DNA of 64,000 bases from Phenylobacterium immobile (ATCC 35973) (GCF_001375595.1 NZ_CVJQ01000001.1:558001-622000); one strand, 5' to 3'; counted from the stretch's first letter, positions 51,366 to 62,148 are shown. The notes: generated by a model from the sequence alone, not told the origin. Numbers and translations are program-made.

Positions 51366-51919
51366 TGGCGGAGCTGTTCGACGTCCTCGACGAGAGCGGC
51401 TTTCGCCAAGGCCCGCCGCGATCGCGCGCTGAGGTCCATGCCGACGGTCTTGTCCACCGCGCGATCCACGTCTGGCTGTTCGACGCTGAGGGCCGGGTGC
51501 TGATCCAGCGGCGCGGGACCGATGTCGACCACATGCCGGCCTACCTGTCGCCCTCCACCGGCGGCCACGTGGACGCGGGCGAGCCCAGCCAGGTGGCGGC
51601 GATCCGCGAGACCTTCGAGGAGACGGGCCTGAGGCTGGCGCCCGGCCAGTTGGTCTTTCTGTTTTCGCACCGCAACGACATCACCGTGCACGCGGGCTAC
51701 TACGACCATCAGTTCAACGACGTCTATTTCGCGCAAGTCGACTTCACCCTGGCGGAGCTGGTGGTCGAAACCGGCAAGGGCGAGGGATTCTTTCTCCTGG
51801 AGCCCGCCGAGTTCCTCCGCTGGCTGGAGGAGCCGACGACCCTGATCGCCGACATCTTCCGCCGCGAGTTCCCCGAGGTCCTCTACTTCGCAGGCCCGCT
51901 GCTCAGTGCGGCGGCTTAA
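51365..51919 (+). CDS. Nudix hydrolase
   Basis: A 184-residue enzyme with an intact Nudix box, G-x5-E-x7-R-E-x2-E-E-x-G, beginning at GHVDAGEPS near residue 67 and ending RETFEETGL. The surrounding sequence (VHRAIHVWLFDAEGRVLIQR, then DHQFNDVYFA) matches the YfcD/isopentenyl-isomerase-like branch, whose members hydrolyse nucleoside diphosphate derivatives. The start at 51365 is fixed by the TGATG overlap with the previous gene. Substrate unknown. Confidence 0.9.
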   Translation: MAELFDVLDESGFRQGPPRSRAEVHADGLVHRAIHVWLFDAEGRVLIQRRGTDVDHMPAYLSPSTGGHVDAGEPSQVAAIRETFEETGLRLAPGQLVFLFSHRNDITVHAGYYDHQFNDVYFAQVDFTLAELVVETGKGEGFFLLEPAEFLRWLEEPTTLIADIFRREFPEVLYFAGPLLSAAA

Positions 51920-51956
51920 GCTTCCAGCCGGTCTGCCTCTTCGGGTCAAAGCCCTG

Positions 51957-52472
51957 TTAGTGCGGCAGACCTTGGCCGCGCAGGAACTCCAGCAGGTCGC
52001 CGCCGGGGAACAGCAGGCCGCGGATGTCAGCGCGTTTCGCCGCCTCGAGGTCGGACGCCTTGTCGCCGACCAGCAAAGATCGCGCCTGGTCGATCGGCCA
52101 GTCGGCGAGCGCGCGCAGGATCATGCCGGGATTGGGCTTGCGGTCCGGCGGGTCCGGGAGGCGGAAGGCTTCCAGCCGCGCCTCCGGGAGGAGCGGCGCG
52201 TAGTAGATGGCGTCGATCCAGCCGCCGAGCGTCTCCAGATCCCCCGCCATGGCCGTGTGCAGGGCGTGCATGTCGGCCTCCGCGTAGTAGCCGCGGCCGA
52301 TCCCGGACTGGTTGGTCACCACGATCACCAGCCAGCCGGCGGCGTTGAACGCGCAGATCGCTTCCCGCGCGCCAGGGATCCAGCGGAAGTCCTCCCAGCG
52401 ATGGACATAGCCCGGGTCCTCGTTGAGGACGCCGTCGCGGTCGAGGAAAATGGCGGGGCGCAGATCGGTCAC
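51957..52472 (-). CDS. GmhB-like HAD phosphatase lacking zinc ligands
   Basis: A 171-residue histidinol-phosphatase/GmhB-type HAD enzyme. Motif I FLDRDGVLNEDPGYVHRWED is strongly GmhB-like; motif II is VVTNQSGIGRGYY, the Arg-Lys segment is DRKPNPGM, and motif IV is LLVGDKASDLEAA. In E. coli GmhB four ligands (C-x-H and C-x-C) bind zinc in the loop before the RKP segment; here the loop reads YYAPLLPEARLEAF and then PDPPDRKPNP, with no Cys or His. The enzyme may still act on a sugar phosphate such as heptose bisphosphate, but specificity could differ. I chose GTG at 52472; upstream codons look non-coding. Confidence 0.85.
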   Translation of the reverse strand: MTDLRPAIFLDRDGVLNEDPGYVHRWEDFRWIPGAREAICAFNAAGWLVIVVTNQSGIGRGYYAEADMHALHTAMAGDLETLGGWIDAIYYAPLLPEARLEAFRLPDPPDRKPNPGMILRALADWPIDQARSLLVGDKASDLEAAKRADIRGLLFPGGDLLEFLRGQGLPH

Positions 52473-52544
52473 GCCTGACAAACTAGCGGGTCGCGTGGTC
52501 GCCGTGGATTTCAAAACGCCCCATTCGGGGTCTAAGCTCAAAAA

Positions 52545-54349
<1,805 letters not shown>

Positions 54350-54350
<1 letters not shown>

Positions 54351-55711
54351 TGCGGCTTTTGGCGGTTGCTCTGGCGTTTGCGGGCCTGGCTGGCGCAGCG
54401 CACGCCCAGCCGGTCGAACAGCCGCTGCTCCATGACCTCGCCGGTCAGGTGGATCCGGCGCGGCTGCAGGCCGATGTCGCCAGAATGGTCGGTTTCGGGA
54501 CCCGCCATACCCTGTCGGACACCGCCTCGCCCGTCCGCGGCGTCGGGGCCGCCCGTCGCTGGGTCGCCGGCGAGTTCGCCGCCATCAGCCGCGCCTGCGG
54601 CGGCTGCCTGGTCATCGAGACCCCCTCGCAGGTCTTCACCGGGCCGCGCATCCCGACGCCGACCGCCGTCGTCGACGTCCTCGCCATCCAGCGCGGGACC
54701 ACCGACCCTGACCGGGTGATCGTCATCACCGGACATCTCGACAGCCGGGTCAGCGACGTGATGAACGCCACGGCTGATGCGCCCGGCGCCAATGACGACG
54801 CCTCCGGCGTCGCGGCCTTGATCGAAGCCGCGCGCATCCTGTCGCGCCACAAGTTTCCCGCCACCCTGGTCTTCGCCGCCCTGACCGGCGAGGAGCAGGG
54901 GCTGAACGGCGGCAAGGTGCTGGCCGACTACGCGCTGGCCCAGGGCTGGCGGGTCGAGGCCAACCTCAACAACGACATCGTCGGCAACACCCGCGGCCAG
55001 AACGGCGCCGTCGACGACGCCCACGTCCGCGTCTTCGCCGAAGGGACCAAGGCCGTCGAGACGCCTGAGGAGGCGACCCGCCGGCGCTACAACGGCGGCG
55101 AGGTCGACAGCCCCTCGCGAAATCTCGCCCGCTACATCGACCGGTTGGCCGAGACCTATGTCGCCGACCTCGACGTGGTCATGGTCTACCGCACCGATCG
55201 CTTCGGACGCGGCGGCGACCACACCCAGATGCTGGCGGCGGGCTTCCCGGCCGTCCGCGTCACCGAGGCCGCGGAGAACTACGATCGCCAGCACCAGGAC
55301 CTGCGCGTCGAGGCCGGCCGCACCTATGGCGACACCCTCGACGGCGTGAACTTCGCCTACCTTGCCAAGGTGACCCGGCTGAACGTCGTGGCCATGGCCG
55401 GCCTGGCCATGGCGCCGGCGCCACCCACGGGCGTGACGATCTTGGGCGCGGTCTCCGCCGACACCACGCTCACCTGGACACCCCGCGCCGACGCCGCCCA
55501 GCACCGCGTCTGGTGGCGCGCGACCACCGAGCCGCAGTGGCGCTACAGTCGCCCGGCCGGCGTCTCCGGGTCCGTCATGCTCAGGGACGTGGTCATCGAC
55601 GACTGGTTCTTCGGCCTCAGCGCCGTCTCCGCCGACGGCTGGGAGAGCCCCGTCGTCTTCCCCGGACCCGCCGGTAGCTTCGGCCCGTTCGTCGCCCCAT
55701 CCGCCCCCTGA
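54350..55711 (+). CDS. Secreted M28-family aminopeptidase
   Basis: A 453-residue exported zinc peptidase. The signal peptide ends at AAHAQPV near residue 20. The zinc and catalytic residues appear in ITGHLDSR near 127, PGANDDASGV near 145 and LTGEEQGLNG near 180, with the later ligands around GGDHTQM. A C-terminal region from about 360 resembles a beta-sandwich (ITILGAVSADTTLTW-like). The start overlaps the peptide ATPase stop by one base (TGATG), linking peptide trimming to uptake. It differs from the other M28 enzyme at 15694 in lacking the PA-domain insertion. Confidence 0.9.
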
Positions 55712-55770
55712 TTGCTCCGAAGGCTCCGCCCCGTTAGGTTGCGCGCCTTTTCCAGCCTGGCTCCGCCGAC

Positions 55771-56979
55771 ATGACCCTGACCTATGACGCCATCCTCGCC
55801 GCCGAAGAGCGGTTGAAGGGGCACATCGAACGCACGCCGTTGCGCCGGTCGCGGACCCTGTCGGAGATCACCGGCGCCGAGGTCTGGGTGAAGTTCGAAA
55901 ACCTGCAGTTCACCGCCGCCTACAAGGAGCGCGGGGCCCTCAACAAGCTGCTGCAGTTGACCGAGGCCGAGCGCAGGACCGGCGTCATCGCCGCCTCGGC
56001 CGGCAATCACAGCCAGGGTCTGGCCTATCACGCCGCGCGCCTGAACATCCCCGTCACCATCGTCATGCCGCGCTCGACACCCTTCGTGAAGGTGCAGCAG
56101 ACCCGGGCCTTCGGGGCCGAGGTGGTGATCGAGGGCGACGGCTTCGACGAGGCCTCGGCCCACGCGCGGATGGTCTGCGAGCAGCGCGGCCTGGTGTTCG
56201 TGCACCCCTTCAACGACCTCGACATCATGGCCGGCCAGGGCACGGTGGCGCTGGAGATGCTGCAGGACCAGCCGGATCTTGAAATCCTGCCGATCCCCAT
56301 CGGCGGCGGCGGCCTTATCGCCGGCATGGCCACGGCGGCCAAGCACGCCAACCCCCATGTCAGCATCATCGGGGTCGAACCGGCGATGTATCCCTCCTTC
56401 ACCTCGCGCATGCGCGGCGTGAACACCGTCGGCATGGTCGGCGGCGCGACGATCGCCGAGGGGATCGCCGTCAAACAGGTCGGCGACCTGAGCTACGCCG
56501 TCGCCCGGCCCCTGATCGACGAGGTGGTGTTGATCGAAGAGCCCTTCTTCGAGCGCGCCGTCGCCCTCTACTGCAATGTCGAGAAGACGGTGGCCGAGGG
56601 CGCGGGCGCGGCTTCGCTCGCTTCGCTCCTGGCCTTCCCGGAAAAGTTCCGCGGCAAGAAGGCCGGCCTGGTCCTGACCGGCGGCAATATCGACACCCGC
56701 CTCCTGGCCTCGGTGCTGAACCGCGAACTGGTCCGCGACCATCGCCTGGTGTCCCTGCGGATCATCGGCGACGACCGACCGGGCCTCTTGGCCACCGTCT
56801 CCAAGCTCATCGGCGAAATGGGCGCCAACATCATCGAGGTCGCCCACAACCGCCTGGCGCTGGACGTTCCGGCCAAGGGCGCCGAGTTCGATGTGATGAT
56901 CGAGACCCGTGACGCCCAGCACACCCAGGAAATCATGAACGCCCTTCGCGAGAGCGGCTACCCGCCGCGGGTCGTCTGA
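55771..56979 (+). CDS. ilvA: Threonine ammonia-lyase (threonine dehydratase) with ACT-type C-terminal domain
   Basis: A 402-residue PLP enzyme turning L-threonine into 2-oxobutanoate for isoleucine synthesis. The PLP lysine is in TAAYKERGALNKL near residue 50, the asparagine loop in SAGNHSQGLAYHAARL, and the glycine phosphate loop in PIGGGGLIAG. A single ACT-like domain covers about 328-402 (LRIIGDDRPGLLATVSKLIG), smaller than the double regulatory domain of E. coli IlvA, so it belongs to the shorter class often annotated TdcB/IlvA-like. A leader of about 59 bp has no clear RBS. Confidence 0.88.
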   Translation: MTLTYDAILAAEERLKGHIERTPLRRSRTLSEITGAEVWVKFENLQFTAAYKERGALNKLLQLTEAERRTGVIAASAGNHSQGLAYHAARLNIPVTIVMPRSTPFVKVQQTRAFGAEVVIEGDGFDEASAHARMVCEQRGLVFVHPFNDLDIMAGQGTVALEMLQDQPDLEILPIPIGGGGLIAGMATAAKHANPHVSIIGVEPAMYPSFTSRMRGVNTVGMVGGATIAEGIAVKQVGDLSYAVARPLIDEVVLIEEPFFERAVALYCNVEKTVAEGAGAASLASLLAFPEKFRGKKAGLVLTGGNIDTRLLASVLNRELVRDHRLVSLRIIGDDRPGLLATVSKLIGEMGANIIEVAHNRLALDVPAKGAEFDVMIETRDAQHTQEIMNALRESGYPPRVV

Positions 56980-56981
56980 CC

Positions 56982-57467
56982 ATGCGCCGCATCCTCATCG
57001 CCATGGCCGTGGCCGCGCTGGCGCTCGCCGGCTGCCACAAGTCTCTCCCCAACCAGGGCGAGGCGTCCAAGACCTTCATGGCGAAGAACGCCAAGGAGCC
57101 CGGCGTAAAGACCTTGCCTAGCGGCCTGCAGTTCAAGGTCGTCCGCGAGGGCCCGGCCACGGGCCTGCGGCCCAAGCTCGGCGATGAGGTCAAGGTCCAC
57201 TACGAGGGCAAGCTGGTCGATGGGACCGTGTTCGACAGCTCCTATGAGCGCGGCCAGCCCGCCGCCATGCCGCTGCGCGCCCTGATCCCAGGCTGGCGCG
57301 AGGCCTTGCAGTTGATGCGTCCGGGCGATGAATGGACGCTCTATGTGCCGCCGGCCCTGGGGTACGGCGACGAGCCGGCCGGTCAGATCCCGCCGGGCAG
57401 CGCCCTGGTCTTCCGCATCGAACTGATCGATGTCCTGCCCGGACCGGGGACGATCGTGGCGGGGTAG
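56982..57467 (+). CDS. FKBP-type peptidyl-prolyl isomerase, lipoprotein
   Basis: A 161-residue periplasmic isomerase. The lipobox LAGC (cysteine near residue 18) anchors it to a membrane. The FKBP domain covers about 60-155: GDEVKVHYEGKLVDGTVFDSS, IPGWREALQLMRPGDEWTLY and PALGYGDEPAG, all positions of the FK506-binding pocket. It follows ilvA by 2 bp. Periplasmic protein folding is the likely role. Confidence 0.95.
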   Translation: MRRILIAMAVAALALAGCHKSLPNQGEASKTFMAKNAKEPGVKTLPSGLQFKVVREGPATGLRPKLGDEVKVHYEGKLVDGTVFDSSYERGQPAAMPLRALIPGWREALQLMRPGDEWTLYVPPALGYGDEPAGQIPPGSALVFRIELIDVLPGPGTIVAG

Positions 57468-57469
57468 CG

Positions 57470-57727
57470 CTATCGCGCCAGGACGGTCACGTCCTTGATG
57501 ATCGCCTGCACCCGGGTCTTCGCGCCGGCCGCCCACATCACCTTGAGATAGGCGAGCGTGTCGCTGGCGGCGCCTTCGAGCCTCCAGTCGCAGTCGTCAA
57601 AGCGGCAGCCGTCGAAGCGGGGCGGCTCGCCGCCGGCGTAGACCAGCCGGCAGGCGTTGAATTCGCAATCGACGAACGTCTGTCCGTCGAGGGCCACCGT
57701 CTGGTGGCTATAGGCTGTGGACGCCAT
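57470..57727 (-). CDS. Small pentapeptide-like conserved protein
   Basis: An 85-residue protein with a pentapeptide-type pattern, FVDCEFNACRLVYAG and then RFDGCRFDDCDWRLEGAA, followed by a helical tail TLAYLKVMWAAGAKTRV. Cysteines recur on alternating positions, four of them in the repeat region, as in turns of a right-handed beta-helix. Too short to form a full superhelix, so it may bind a partner. Similar small proteins occur in phages and proteobacteria; function unknown. Confidence 0.75.
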   Translation of the reverse strand: MASTAYSHQTVALDGQTFVDCEFNACRLVYAGGEPPRFDGCRFDDCDWRLEGAASDTLAYLKVMWAAGAKTRVQAIIKDVTVLAR

Positions 57728-57733
57728 GTTCGA

Positions 57734-57883
57734 TCAACTCTCGTCTACGGGCGGCGCGTTTGCGCCAGCGGGGCTCGCGCGGTCGCGCTCCTGCTGCTTG
57801 GCCGCCGCCTTTTCCGCCGCCTTGATGGCCTTCGCGCGGTCGCGCTCGGTGCGCTCGAACTGATAATTGGGCTTACGCGCCAT
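57734..57883 (-). CDS. Small basic helical protein, 49 residues
   Basis: A 49-residue protein starting MARKPNYQFERTERDRAKA and continuing as a Lys/Ala/Glu-rich helix (AIKAAEKAAAKQQERDR), then a short Pro-rich tail. This start is a pattern I remember from many alphaproteobacteria, without assigned role. Its ATG at 57883 lies 11 bp inside the end of the upstream 79-residue gene in another frame, so its translation is probably coupled. Next downstream is the pentapeptide-like gene, 7 bp away. Confidence 0.75.
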   Translation of the reverse strand: MARKPNYQFERTERDRAKAIKAAEKAAAKQQERDRASPAGANAPPVDES

Positions 57884-58112
57884 GATCGTCGGACTTTCTG
57901 TCCGCGGCGTCGTCGACACGGGCTTCAAGCACGCCGGGCGACCGCGAGGCCGCGGCGCAGATCGCTTCCAGGTGACTCTTGATCGAGCGGGGCGCGAGCA
58001 GCGCATCAACGGCGCGGCAGCCGTCCTGCTTCAGCTGGGAATGCAGCTGTGCGACGCTCGTATATCGGCCCGATCGCGCCAGGGCGTAGGCGCGTTCAAT
58101 CGTAGTGCTCAT
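57873..58112 (-). CDS. Small conserved helical protein, 79 residues
   Basis: A 79-residue protein beginning MSTTIERAYALARSGRYTSV with a following SQLKQDGCRAVDALLAPRSI, a short helix-turn-helix-looking or winged segment. It may bind nucleic acid or a partner; no family function is known to me. GAGGGACG lies upstream of its ATG at 58112. It overlaps the next small gene by 11 bp, with the two frames reading the same bases. The cold-shock gene upstream is separated by a strong terminator. Confidence 0.75.
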   Translation of the reverse strand: MSTTIERAYALARSGRYTSVAQLHSQLKQDGCRAVDALLAPRSIKSHLEAICAAASRSPGVLEARVDDAADRKSDDHGA

Positions 58113-58139
58113 CGTCCCTCTCCAAATCAAAAGCGGGGG

Positions 58140-58173
58140 AAATAAAAAGGCGGCGAGTCCAGCTCGCCGCCTT
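58140..58173 (-). terminator. Rho-independent terminator of the cold-shock gene
   Basis: On the minus strand the stem AAGGCGGCGAG / CTCGCCGCCTT (11 bp, loop of 5) is followed by TTTTTATTT. It begins 35 bp after the stop of the cold-shock gene and is the clearest intrinsic terminator in the window. Confidence 0.9.
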
Positions 58174-58207
58174 CTAACGCGCTGGCGGGGTCGCCGCCGG
58201 CTCGGCT

Positions 58208-58417
58208 TTACGCCGCTTGGAGCTGACCAGCGGACATCTTACCGCTGCGCTGATCCTTCTCCATCTCGTAGCTCAGCTTCTGGCCTTCTTCGATCGAACC
58301 CAGAGCCGAACGTTCCACGGCGGAGATGTGCACGAACACATCGGGGCCGCCGTCGTCAGGTTGGATAAAGCCGAAGCCCTTGGTCGGGTTGAACCACTTC
58401 ACAACACCAGTCGTCAT
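58208..58417 (-). CDS. Cold-shock domain protein (CspA family)
   Basis: A 69-residue single-strand nucleic-acid binding protein. RNP1 is in KGFGFIQPD (residues 12-20) and RNP2 in [10 protein letters not shown]. The start at 58417 gives [16 protein letters not shown], the usual Csp N-terminus. A long AT-richer leader of about 200 bp lies upstream before the glycosyltransferase gene and may act as a temperature-sensitive 5' UTR. It is transcribed alone, ending at the terminator 58140-58173. Confidence 0.95.
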   Translation of the reverse strand: MTTGVVKWFNPTKGFGFIQPDDGGPDVFVHISAVERSALGSIEEGQKLSYEMEKDQRSGKMSAGQLQAA

Positions 58418-58628
58418 AATCATCACCATTGAATGCAGAGTTCAGCGCACCCTGGTTAGGGCGGAAGATCAAAAGGTCGGAATGGGTCGAGGTGGGCTCG
58501 GGCTCGATCCAGGGATCCAGCGGGGAGAGCATCCGAACCGAAAACGAAATTCGATAGACTTCAATAGCATATCCATCGCCGCAGCGTGAGCGAATTCTCC
58601 TGCCGCTGTTCAACCGGCTGGCGGACCG

Positions 58629-59648
58629 CTAGCGCGCCGGCGCGATCGGCTTGCGCACCACCCGCCGCAGCAGGAGATCTCGGGCGCTGAAGGTCATGGC
58701 GCGGGCGACCTCGACGGAGCTGGCGCGGCGGTGGCCCTGCGCCTCGCGCCGCCATCGCCACACCATCGGCAGGCCGGCGAGCCCTGCTAAGAAGCCTCGC
58801 CAGGGCGCGGCCAACTCGCCCCGCGTCGCGTGCCGGGCGAAGAGCGTGGCCGTGGCGATCAGGTGCAGCGGCAGGGTGAGCCAGAAGAGGATCGGCGGGG
58901 TGTCCTTCACGAACACCCACAACCTGTTGCGCGTGCCGTGGAAGACCGCGAAGTCCGACCGCGGGCCGCCGGACGAGGCCGAACCCTCGTGGGCGACGAC
59001 GGCGGAGGGCACGATGACGGTCGCCTCGCCGATCAGGCGCAGCCGGTATCCCAGGTCGACATCCTCATTGTAACAAAAGAGCCGCTCGTCCAGCCCGCCC
59101 ATCTCCAGGAACAACATCCGGTCGATCAGCATCGCCCCGCCGCAGGCGGAAAAGCACTCGAACGGCGGCAAGGGTCCCGGGTCCACGCCGCGATAGCCGC
59201 CACGGAAGGGAAAGCCGGTGATCGACATGGCGTCGCCGAGACCGTCGAGCCGGCCCGGGTCGCCCGCCATGGTCTGCCGCGATCCGAAGGACCGTACATG
59301 CGGAAAGGTCTCCGTCGCCGCCATCAGTTCGGCCAGCCAGTCCGCTGCGGCGTAGGCGTCGGGATTGAGCAGCGCGATCCACCGGCCGCTGGCCGCCGCC
59401 ACACCCTGGTTCACGGCCGCCGCAAAGCCGAGGTTCGCGTCATTGGCGATCAGCCGGATCGCCGGGTCGGCCGCCGCCGCGGCGACGCCCGCGCCGTCGC
59501 GCGAGGCGTTGTCGACCAGCACCAGCTCGAAATCCGTGAAGCTCTGGGCGCGCAACGCCGCCAGGCATCGCCCAAGGGTCGGGCCGCTCTCATAGGTCAC
59601 CAGGACGACAGTGACCTTAGGCTTGTTATTCGCCGCCGCCTGCGCCAT
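58629..59648 (-). CDS. Family 2 glycosyltransferase (rhamnosyltransferase-like)
   Basis: A 339-residue GT-A enzyme. The nucleotide-sugar binding start is VTVVLVTYESGPTLGRCLAA, then LVLVDNASRDGA (about residue 38), LGFAAAVNQGV, and the metal-binding ALLNPDAY; the acidic CYNEDVDLGYRLR is near residue 190. C-terminal membrane-associating helices (PPILFWLTLPLHLIATATLF) suggest it works at the inner membrane. The WbbL/RgpF-like pattern and the neighbouring rfbC support dTDP-rhamnose as donor; the acceptor is unknown. Confidence 0.87.
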   Translation of the reverse strand: MAQAAANNKPKVTVVLVTYESGPTLGRCLAALRAQSFTDFELVLVDNASRDGAGVAAAAADPAIRLIANDANLGFAAAVNQGVAAASGRWIALLNPDAYAAADWLAELMAATETFPHVRSFGSRQTMAGDPGRLDGLGDAMSITGFPFRGGYRGVDPGPLPPFECFSACGGAMLIDRMLFLEMGGLDERLFCYNEDVDLGYRLRLIGEATVIVPSAVVAHEGSASSGGPRSDFAVFHGTRNRLWVFVKDTPPILFWLTLPLHLIATATLFARHATRGELAAPWRGFLAGLAGLPMVWRWRREAQGHRRASSVEVARAMTFSARDLLLRRVVRKPIAPAR

Positions 59649-59685
59649 CCCGAAAGCTCTTCACCGCTCCTGCCAAGGCCTGACC

Positions 59686-60255
59686 ATGACCACGATCACC
59701 CCGCTGGCGATCCCCGACGTGCTGCTTATCACGCCCAAGCGGCATGGCGATGCGCGCGGCTGGTTCGCCGAGACCTGGAGCCGCAAGGCCCTGCTTGACG
59801 GCGCGGGCATCGAGCCGGTGTTCATCCAGGACAACCAGGCCTTCAACGCCCAGAAAGGCACGATCCGCGGCCTGCACTTCCAGAAGGGCCCGCATCCGCA
59901 GGCCAAGCTCGTCCGCTGTCTGCGCGGCGCGATCTATGACGTTGCCGTCGATATCCGCCAGGGCTCGTCCACCTACGGCCAGTGGGTGGCCGCGACCCTG
60001 ACCGCCGAGGTCGGCGAACAGCTGTTCGTCCCGCGCGGCTTCGCCCACGCCTACTGCACCATCACCGACGACGCCGAGATCGCTTACAAGGTCGACGGCC
60101 TCTATGCGCCGCAGTGCGAAGGCGGCCTGCTGTGGAGCGACCCGGACCTCGCCATCGACTGGCCGGTCGACCTCGATGCGGTGATCACGTCGGACAAGGA
60201 TAAGATCCTGCCGCGCCTGAGGGACCTCCCCGCCGTCGACTTCACGCCGGGCTGA
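59686..60255 (+). CDS. rfbC: dTDP-4-dehydrorhamnose 3,5-epimerase
   Basis: A 189-residue epimerase of the dTDP-L-rhamnose pathway. It has the base His in RGLHFQKGPHPQAKL near residue 63, the family GWFAETWSR, and FVPRGFAHAYCTITDDAEIA with the tyrosine that replaces the usual Gly-Phe-Leu pattern. The rfbABD partners are not in the window. The start at 59686 fits homology; it is 37 bp from the divergent glycosyltransferase start, so they share a promoter region. Confidence 0.95.
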   Translation: MTTITPLAIPDVLLITPKRHGDARGWFAETWSRKALLDGAGIEPVFIQDNQAFNAQKGTIRGLHFQKGPHPQAKLVRCLRGAIYDVAVDIRQGSSTYGQWVAATLTAEVGEQLFVPRGFAHAYCTITDDAEIAYKVDGLYAPQCEGGLLWSDPDLAIDWPVDLDAVITSDKDKILPRLRDLPAVDFTPG

Positions 60256-60274
60256 GCCGCTAATTCATCTGCCA

Positions 60275-60304
60275 TCCCGGAAGCCTCGCAGAGGCTCTCC
60301 GGGA
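60275..60304. terminator. Inverted repeat between rfbC and queG
   Basis: TCCCGGA-AGCCTC-GCA-GAGGCT-C-TCCGGGA forms a 13-bp stem with one bulge and a 3-nt loop, in the 67-bp gap between convergent genes. No T-run follows, so a bidirectional terminator is plausible but not certain. Confidence 0.55.
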
Positions 60305-60322
60305 CCGAGGAGATGGCGGAGT

Positions 60323-61447
60323 TTATCGCGGCGCCGTGAGCGACCATTCCGCCAGAACGGCCTCGTCCATCTCGTCTGCGCGCCGGTCCCGCAACGTCTC
60401 CAGGTCCACGCCCAGTCGCCCCAGCGCCCACACCGCTGCGCCGCGCACGAGCGGCGACGGATCGCCCAGCAACCGCTCCGCCTCCGACGCCAGCGCCGCA
60501 TCGCCGGTGTTTCCGATCGCGTAGAGCACATTGCGGATGAACCGGTCGCGGCCGATCCGCTTCACAGGGTTCTTGCGAAAGAGCGCCCGGAACTCCGCGT
60601 CGTCGAGCCGCGAGAGCTCGGCCAACCCCGGCGCCTTCAACTCATCGCGTGCGACGAGCTTCTGCTCGCGCGCCACGGCCGCGAACTTGTTCCAGGGGCA
60701 GACCGCCAGGCAGTCGTCGCAACCATAGATCCGGTCGCCCAGCTTCTCGCGAAACTCCGCCGGGATCGGCCCGGCCAACTCGATGGTCAGATAGGAAATG
60801 CAGCGCCGCGCATCGAGCTGGAAAGGCGCCGGAAAGGCGTCGGTGGGGCAGGCGTCCAGGCAGGCCCGGCAGGTTCCGCAGTTCATCGCCTCGGCGGCGT
60901 CGGGCGCGAGCTCCAGGGTCGTCAGGATCGAGCCGATGAACAGCCAGGAGCCGAATTCGCGGCTGACCAGGTTGGTGTGCCGGCCCTGCCACCCGAGCCC
61001 GGCCCGCTCGGCGAGGGGCTTCTCCAGCAGCGGCGCGGTGTCGACGAAGACCTTCACGTCCGAGCCGAACCGATGCGCCATCCAGCCGGCGAGCTGCTTC
61101 AGCCGGACCTTGATCACCTCGTGGTAGTCGTCGCCCTGGGCGTAGACGCTGATCGCGCCGGCGCCGGACGGCCGGTCCAGGAGGGGGTCTGTGTCCGGCC
61201 CATAGTTCACCCCCAGCACCACGGCCGATCGCGCATCGGCCCACATGGCGCGCGGATGGGCGCGGCGTTCGACGGTGGTCTCCATCCAGGCCATCTCGCC
61301 GTGGCGGCCGGCCGCAATGAAGGCGCGTAGCCGCTCGGACGCCGCCCAGCTTTCCGGGATGTCGGTGAAACGGCAGAGGTCGAAGCCGAGCCTCAGGGCC
61401 TCGGTCCGGATCGCGTCGCGGGCGGCCTCAGAAGTCGAGGTCGTCAT
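60323..61447 (-). CDS. queG: Epoxyqueuosine reductase
   Basis: A 374-residue cobalamin and iron-sulphur enzyme making queuosine in tRNA. Two 4Fe-4S sets are visible, [15 protein letters not shown] near residue 185 and [15 protein letters not shown] near 240. The N-terminal cobalamin-binding part includes [16 protein letters not shown]-terminal HEAT-like stretch follows ([19 protein letters not shown], then [14 protein letters not shown]). Its start overlaps the upstream GST stop by 20 bp. Confidence 0.97.
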   Translation of the reverse strand: MTTSTSEAARDAIRTEALRLGFDLCRFTDIPESWAASERLRAFIAAGRHGEMAWMETTVERRAHPRAMWADARSAVVLGVNYGPDTDPLLDRPSGAGAISVYAQGDDYHEVIKVRLKQLAGWMAHRFGSDVKVFVDTAPLLEKPLAERAGLGWQGRHTNLVSREFGSWLFIGSILTTLELAPDAAEAMNCGTCRACLDACPTDAFPAPFQLDARRCISYLTIELAGPIPAEFREKLGDRIYGCDDCLAVCPWNKFAAVAREQKLVARDELKAPGLAELSRLDDAEFRALFRKNPVKRIGRDRFIRNVLYAIGNTGDAALASEAERLLGDPSPLVRGAAVWALGRLGVDLETLRDRRADEMDEAVLAEWSLTAPR

Positions 61448-62102
61448 AGTGGCGCGCCGGCGGAATGCCCGGCCAGCGGTCGGCCAGCAGCGGCCGGAAG
61501 GACGGCCGGGACTTCAGCTTCATGTACCAGGTCTTGGCGCCGGGAAACGCCGCCCAGGGCACGTCGCCCAGGTAGTCGATGACCGACAGGTGCGCCGCCG
61601 CCGCCAGATCAGCGAGCGTCAGCCGCCGGCCCGCCAGCCAGTCGCGCTCGGCCAAAAGCGTTTCGATATAGGCCAGGTGCGCCCGCAGACCCTCCCGGCC
61701 CTGACGCAGGTTGGCGAGGTCCGGCGCCCCCAGCCGGTGCAGCCGCTTCTCCATCTTCTCGTGCAGCAGCAGGTCTCCCGCCTCGAAGGCGAACTTGCGA
61801 TCGAACCAGTTGATCAGCCGGCGCGTCTCGGCCCGATCGGCCGGCGTCTGCGGCATCAGCGGCGGCTCGGCATGAACCTCCTCAAGGTAGCCCAGAATCG
61901 CCGAAGCCTCGCACAGCACCAGGTCGCCTTCGACCAGGACCGGCGTGAACCCCGATGGATTGAGCGCGGTCAAGGTCTCCGGCCGCTCCCAGTAGCGGAC
62001 CACCGTCTCGGTGAAGGCGAGGCGCTTTTCGCCGAGAGCCAGCCTCGCCTGGCGCGACGCCGGATCGAGCGGGAAGTGGTGGAGGATGCGTTCGACGTTC
62101 AT
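61428..62102 (-). CDS. Glutathione S-transferase family protein
   Basis: A 224-residue two-domain protein. The N-terminal thioredoxin-like half has [20 protein letters not shown] and the cis-proline/glutathione segment [20 protein letters not shown] near residues 50-70 (Glu-Ala-Ser, the usual Glu-Ser shifted by one). The C-terminal helical half contains [20 protein letters not shown], the N-capping box. The GST catalytic Cys or Ser near residue 10 appears as Pro-Leu, so the type is uncertain. The ATG is at 62102, 46 bp after the CDF gene. It precedes queG, an arrangement I recall from relatives. Confidence 0.88.
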   Translation of the reverse strand: MNVERILHHFPLDPASRQARLALGEKRLAFTETVVRYWERPETLTALNPSGFTPVLVEGDLVLCEASAILGYLEEVHAEPPLMPQTPADRAETRRLINWFDRKFAFEAGDLLLHEKMEKRLHRLGAPDLANLRQGREGLRAHLAYIETLLAERDWLAGRRLTLADLAAAAHLSVIDYLGDVPWAAFPGAKTWYMKLKSRPSFRPLLADRWPGIPPARHYDDLDF

Positions 62103-62148
62103 CGCGTCTTTTTCGTGGACTTCGGCCTGGTTCGACCGCGAACGATCG

